Shown here: piece by piece, positions 62,254-64,000 of the stretch
Numbering within the stretch: position 1 is the first letter of the stretch
How the letters are laid out: each line of letters begins with the position of its first letter
NCBI GenBank assembly: GCA_020630975.1
Contig: JAHDID010000006.1
Coordinates: forward strand, 27,182-91,181
Length of the DNA: 64,000 nt
Direction of reading: 5' to 3'
Source of the DNA: Verrucomicrobiota bacterium
GTDB taxonomy: Bacteria > Verrucomicrobiota > Verrucomicrobiia > Verrucomicrobiales > DEV007
Program-made: the position numbers and the translations under genes
Notes under the pieces: model-generated
What the model was told of the DNA's origin: nothing
Databases searched by the model: none
What the model saw: only the letters and a program-made list of their open reading frames with translations

Positions 62254-62658
62254 TCACTGCGCTTTTGTTACCCATTCTTCCACCTCTTCATCGAGATAAA
62301 GTCCCTCGAGCGTCTCTCGAGCCCAGGCTTGGGTATCGGCCTGTCTCTTAAGCAGACGCACAGCCACCACCTGCACAGCAGGGATCTCGCCCCAAACGAC
62401 CTCTGCCAGGCAGCGCCAATGCTCGCCAGCGCGGAATTTTTTGATCTCGCCGACCTGCTCAGTGCAGCTCTCACAGATCATGATGCAATTCTCAAACACA
62501 GGCTCTCCAGTCGGTACCGGCTCCACCTCGTAGGGGGCCAGCTTTACGCCCGCACTCTCACACAGCTCGCATTTCGACTTGCAACGCCGCGCCAGATCCT
62601 TGCCGAAGAAAGATAGGGCAGCCATGCGCTCCCGGTGCTTATCCAGTCCTTTTGCCAT
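62254..62658 (-). CDS. PhnA-like zinc-ribbon protein
   Basis: A 134-aa protein with two cysteine pairs, CELCESAG near 31 and CIMICESC near 59, and an EVEPVPTGEP stretch between them, as in the N-terminal zinc ribbon of PhnA/YjdM proteins. The C-terminal 65 residues (HWRCLAEVVWGEIPAVQVVAVRLLKR, then a tail with EVEEWV) lack the usual PhnA C-terminal domain. PhnA was once linked with phosphonate use, but no phn gene is near. Its cellular role is not known. Confidence 0.7.
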   Translation of the reverse strand: MAKGLDKHRERMAALSFFGKDLARRCKSKCELCESAGVKLAPYEVEPVPTGEPVFENCIMICESCTEQVGEIKKFRAGEHWRCLAEVVWGEIPAVQVVAVRLLKRQADTQAWARETLEGLYLDEEVEEWVTKAQ

Positions 62659-62712
62659 AACGAAGGCAGTCTAACACGTTGGTTCTAAATGAAAATATTT
62701 TAAATTTCAGGT

Positions 62713-62740
62713 TTGCGAATAGTCTTATTTACGGTAAATT
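62713..62740 (+). promoter_or_regulatory. Candidate promoter of the secreted acidic protein gene
   Basis: TTGCGA (62713-62718), a 16-base spacer and TAAATT (62735-62740), 23 bases before the ATG at 62764. Only the hexamers and spacing support it. Confidence 0.35.
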
Positions 62741-62763
62741 TAATAAATCTTTATCAAACACGG

Positions 62764-63540
62764 ATGAATCACACAAAAATCTCAAAACTTCCTCTCCTCG
62801 GGCTATGCCTGATCACCGCAGGGCCATGTATCGCTCAAAACGCCGGTACCATGAGCCAATCGGAACTTTCCTTTTTCGGTGGAAATCACGCTGCCTACAA
62901 AAATGCCTACAAAAAAGAGTTTAAGCCCATCAGCCTAAAGAGCTCTCGCGCCTCCACAGAGAGGCTGGCCGAACGCTTCTTGCAGACCTCGAACAAAAAA
63001 TTCGAGTACGATCCCAATAAAGGCCTGGCGATACAACAGCTCCCTAGTGAAGAGCTAGAGATCCAGCCGATAGAGGTTGAGCTTTTCCCCGGAGATGCCG
63101 AGGAAACCACAACAGAAGAGGCCATCACTACCGTGGATGCTGCTGAGGAGACAGCCGAAGCGGCAATGCCAAAAGAGCAAGCGACCAAGGCTAGCGAACT
63201 AATCCAAGCGCTCAATGATGCAGAAGCTGAAGCCAAGGCTACCGAAGCCGAAGACAAAAACGCCGTAGAGCCCGTCAAAGAAGCCCTGCCAGCAGTCGTC
63301 GAGACCGCCGAGCCTACCAAACTGCCGGCCCCTTCCTTTAAGCCGCGCCCAGTGGCAGGCGCGACCAACAAGCCAAGCTTTGCTCCGAATCCAGATCTCG
63401 CCAAACCACGCTCGAAGCCCTATCCCAAGCCAGAGCCTCTACCCGCAGAGCGCCGCAGCGAGGAGACCGAGGGCATCGCCAAGAGCCTCCTAGAGGAAGT
63501 CGCAGAGCTGACTCGTCTTTTGGACAAATTCGGCAAGTAA
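62764..63540 (+). CDS. Hypothetical secreted acidic, low-complexity protein
   Basis: A 258-aa protein from ATG 62764, which puts the signal peptide at MNHTKISKLPLLGLCLITAG with cleavage near CIAQ. An upstream start at 62713 would hide that signal. The mature part begins with ELSFFGGNHAAYKNAYKKEF, then an Asp/Glu-rich middle (ELEIQPIEVELFPGDAEETTTEE, with many A/E repeats), a Pro-rich segment (KPRSKPYPKPEPLP), and a short amphipathic end (KSLLEEVAELTRLLDKFGK). No enzyme fold is recognised. It could be a periplasmic linker or surface protein. It ends 37 bases before the TPMT-like gene. Confidence 0.65.
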   Translation: MNHTKISKLPLLGLCLITAGPCIAQNAGTMSQSELSFFGGNHAAYKNAYKKEFKPISLKSSRASTERLAERFLQTSNKKFEYDPNKGLAIQQLPSEELEIQPIEVELFPGDAEETTTEEAITTVDAAEETAEAAMPKEQATKASELIQALNDAEAEAKATEAEDKNAVEPVKEALPAVVETAEPTKLPAPSFKPRPVAGATNKPSFAPNPDLAKPRSKPYPKPEPLPAERRSEETEGIAKSLLEEVAELTRLLDKFGK

Positions 63541-63577
63541 TCCTAGCCGATCTACACATCCACACCCAAGGTAGCTC

Positions 63578-64000
63578 ATCGACTGGGAACAAAATTACCT
63601 CGATGGACATACGCCTTGGGAAAAGGGGGCCGCTGCGCCCCCACTCCTGCAGTGGCTAGAGCACCACGCAGCCGAGATGGCCACCGGCCGCATCCTCATA
63701 CCCGGCTGTGGCACTGGGCACGATGTCCGAGCTATCGCAGCCGCGTGCCCTGAGGCAGAAGTCATCGGTATCGATATCTCGCCCACCGCACTGGAGCAGG
63801 CCGAAGCCCAATCCAACCCTGCCAACGCCTACTACCAGCTGTGCGACCTCTTCGATCTGCCTGCGGATCTGAAAGGCTCCTGCGACTGGCTAGTCGAGCA
63901 CACCTGCTACTGCGCCATCGATCCAGCGATGCGCCCCGCCTATGCCGGAGCCATCACGCAGCTACTGCGTCCGAGCATCGGTCAGCTACTTGGCATCTTT
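63578..64000 (+). CDS. TPMT-family methyltransferase, 3' end outside the window, no canonical start
   Basis: The frame starts after an in-frame TAG at 63572-63574 and reads IDWEQNYLDGHTPWEKGAAA, the typical opening of thiopurine/thiol methyltransferase-like proteins. SAM motif I is ILIPGCGTGHDV, followed by VIGIDISPTAL and VEHTCYCAIDPAMRPAY, also family signatures. The window ends after 141 codons. The codon in the initiator position is ATC (63578-63580), with AAGG six bases before it; no ATG, GTG or TTG lies between the stop and the conserved DWE. It might use ATC, be mutated, or reflect a sequence error, as in rfbB. Confidence 0.7.
   Translation, partial: MDWEQNYLDGHTPWEKGAAAPPLLQWLEHHAAEMATGRILIPGCGTGHDVRAIAAACPEAEVIGIDISPTALEQAEAQSNPANAYYQLCDLFDLPADLKGSCDWLVEHTCYCAIDPAMRPAYAGAITQLLRPSIGQLLGIF

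Noticed and set aside
1..64000. CRISPR arrays, tRNA or rRNA genes
   Set aside because: No regularly spaced repeats and no tRNA-like cloverleaf or rRNA stretch were recognised by eye; a tRNAscan or Infernal run would be decisive.

Overview
The window looks like a chromosome segment from a Gram-negative member of the Verrucomicrobiota, perhaps close to the marine Opitutales/Puniceicoccales. The reasons are a small protein joining a planctomycete-type CxxCH domain to an SHD1-like domain, an LptF/LptG permease that implies an outer membrane, O-antigen-type genes and a mid-range GC. This placement is an inference; the window has no rRNA or tRNA.

Left flank (1-9.0 kb, GC-rich): an RNA-repair pair (an end-healing HD-kinase cut by the left edge, plus an Rnl2-like RNA ligase), a divergent M23 peptidase, a coiled-coil protein, a UDP-glucuronate epimerase-like enzyme, an orphan primase-polymerase-like protein, a methyltransferase, an unrecognised ORF and a WbpE-like sugar aminotransferase.

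Polysaccharide locus (9.2-45.5 kb, all on the minus strand, clearly AT-richer between about 9.2 and 39.5 kb): from the promoter side it holds UDP-glucose dehydrogenase, dTDP-rhamnose genes (rfbD, rfbB, rfbC, rfbA), a Wzz chain-length regulator and a secreted FG-GAP repeat protein. Next comes a nonulosonic (legionaminic-like) acid block: oxidoreductase, CMP-transferase, SDR, NeuB, NeuC, PglD-like acetyltransferase and a CBS-fused LegC-like aminotransferase. Then come a flippase, a glycosyltransferase, a polymerase-like protein, asparagine synthase, an MBOAT/SGNH acylation pair and an OafA-like acyltransferase. It ends with wecB-wecC, a heparinase-like protein, glycosyltransferase, epimerase, initiating sugar-phosphate transferase, PglF/WbpM-type dehydratase and O-antigen ligase. 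Together these could make, modify, flip, polymerise and ligate a surface glycan containing rhamnose, N-acetylmannosaminuronate and a diamino-nonulosonate. The dehydratase at 10976-12859 could supply the 4,6-dehydratase step missing from the nonulosonate block.

Right flank (46-64 kb, GC-rich): two adjacent giant paralogous secreted proteins (1273 and 1233 aa) with a threefold internal module and a shared C-terminal FFQR-type tail, no family recognised; then an LptF/G permease, tlyA, nadK, a sulfotransferase, a YejK/NdpA-like nucleoid protein, a DUF4143 ATPase lying between two copies of the ndpA 3' end, a cytochrome c/SHD1 protein, a PhnA-like protein, a secreted acidic protein and the start of a TPMT-like methyltransferase.

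Small GTAG-type palindromes resembling REP elements are scattered from 41 to 61 kb. Other notable points are two genes lacking a canonical start codon (rfbB and the TPMT-like gene), a candidate structured RNA upstream of rfbA, and long simple-sequence tracts inside surface-glycan genes.
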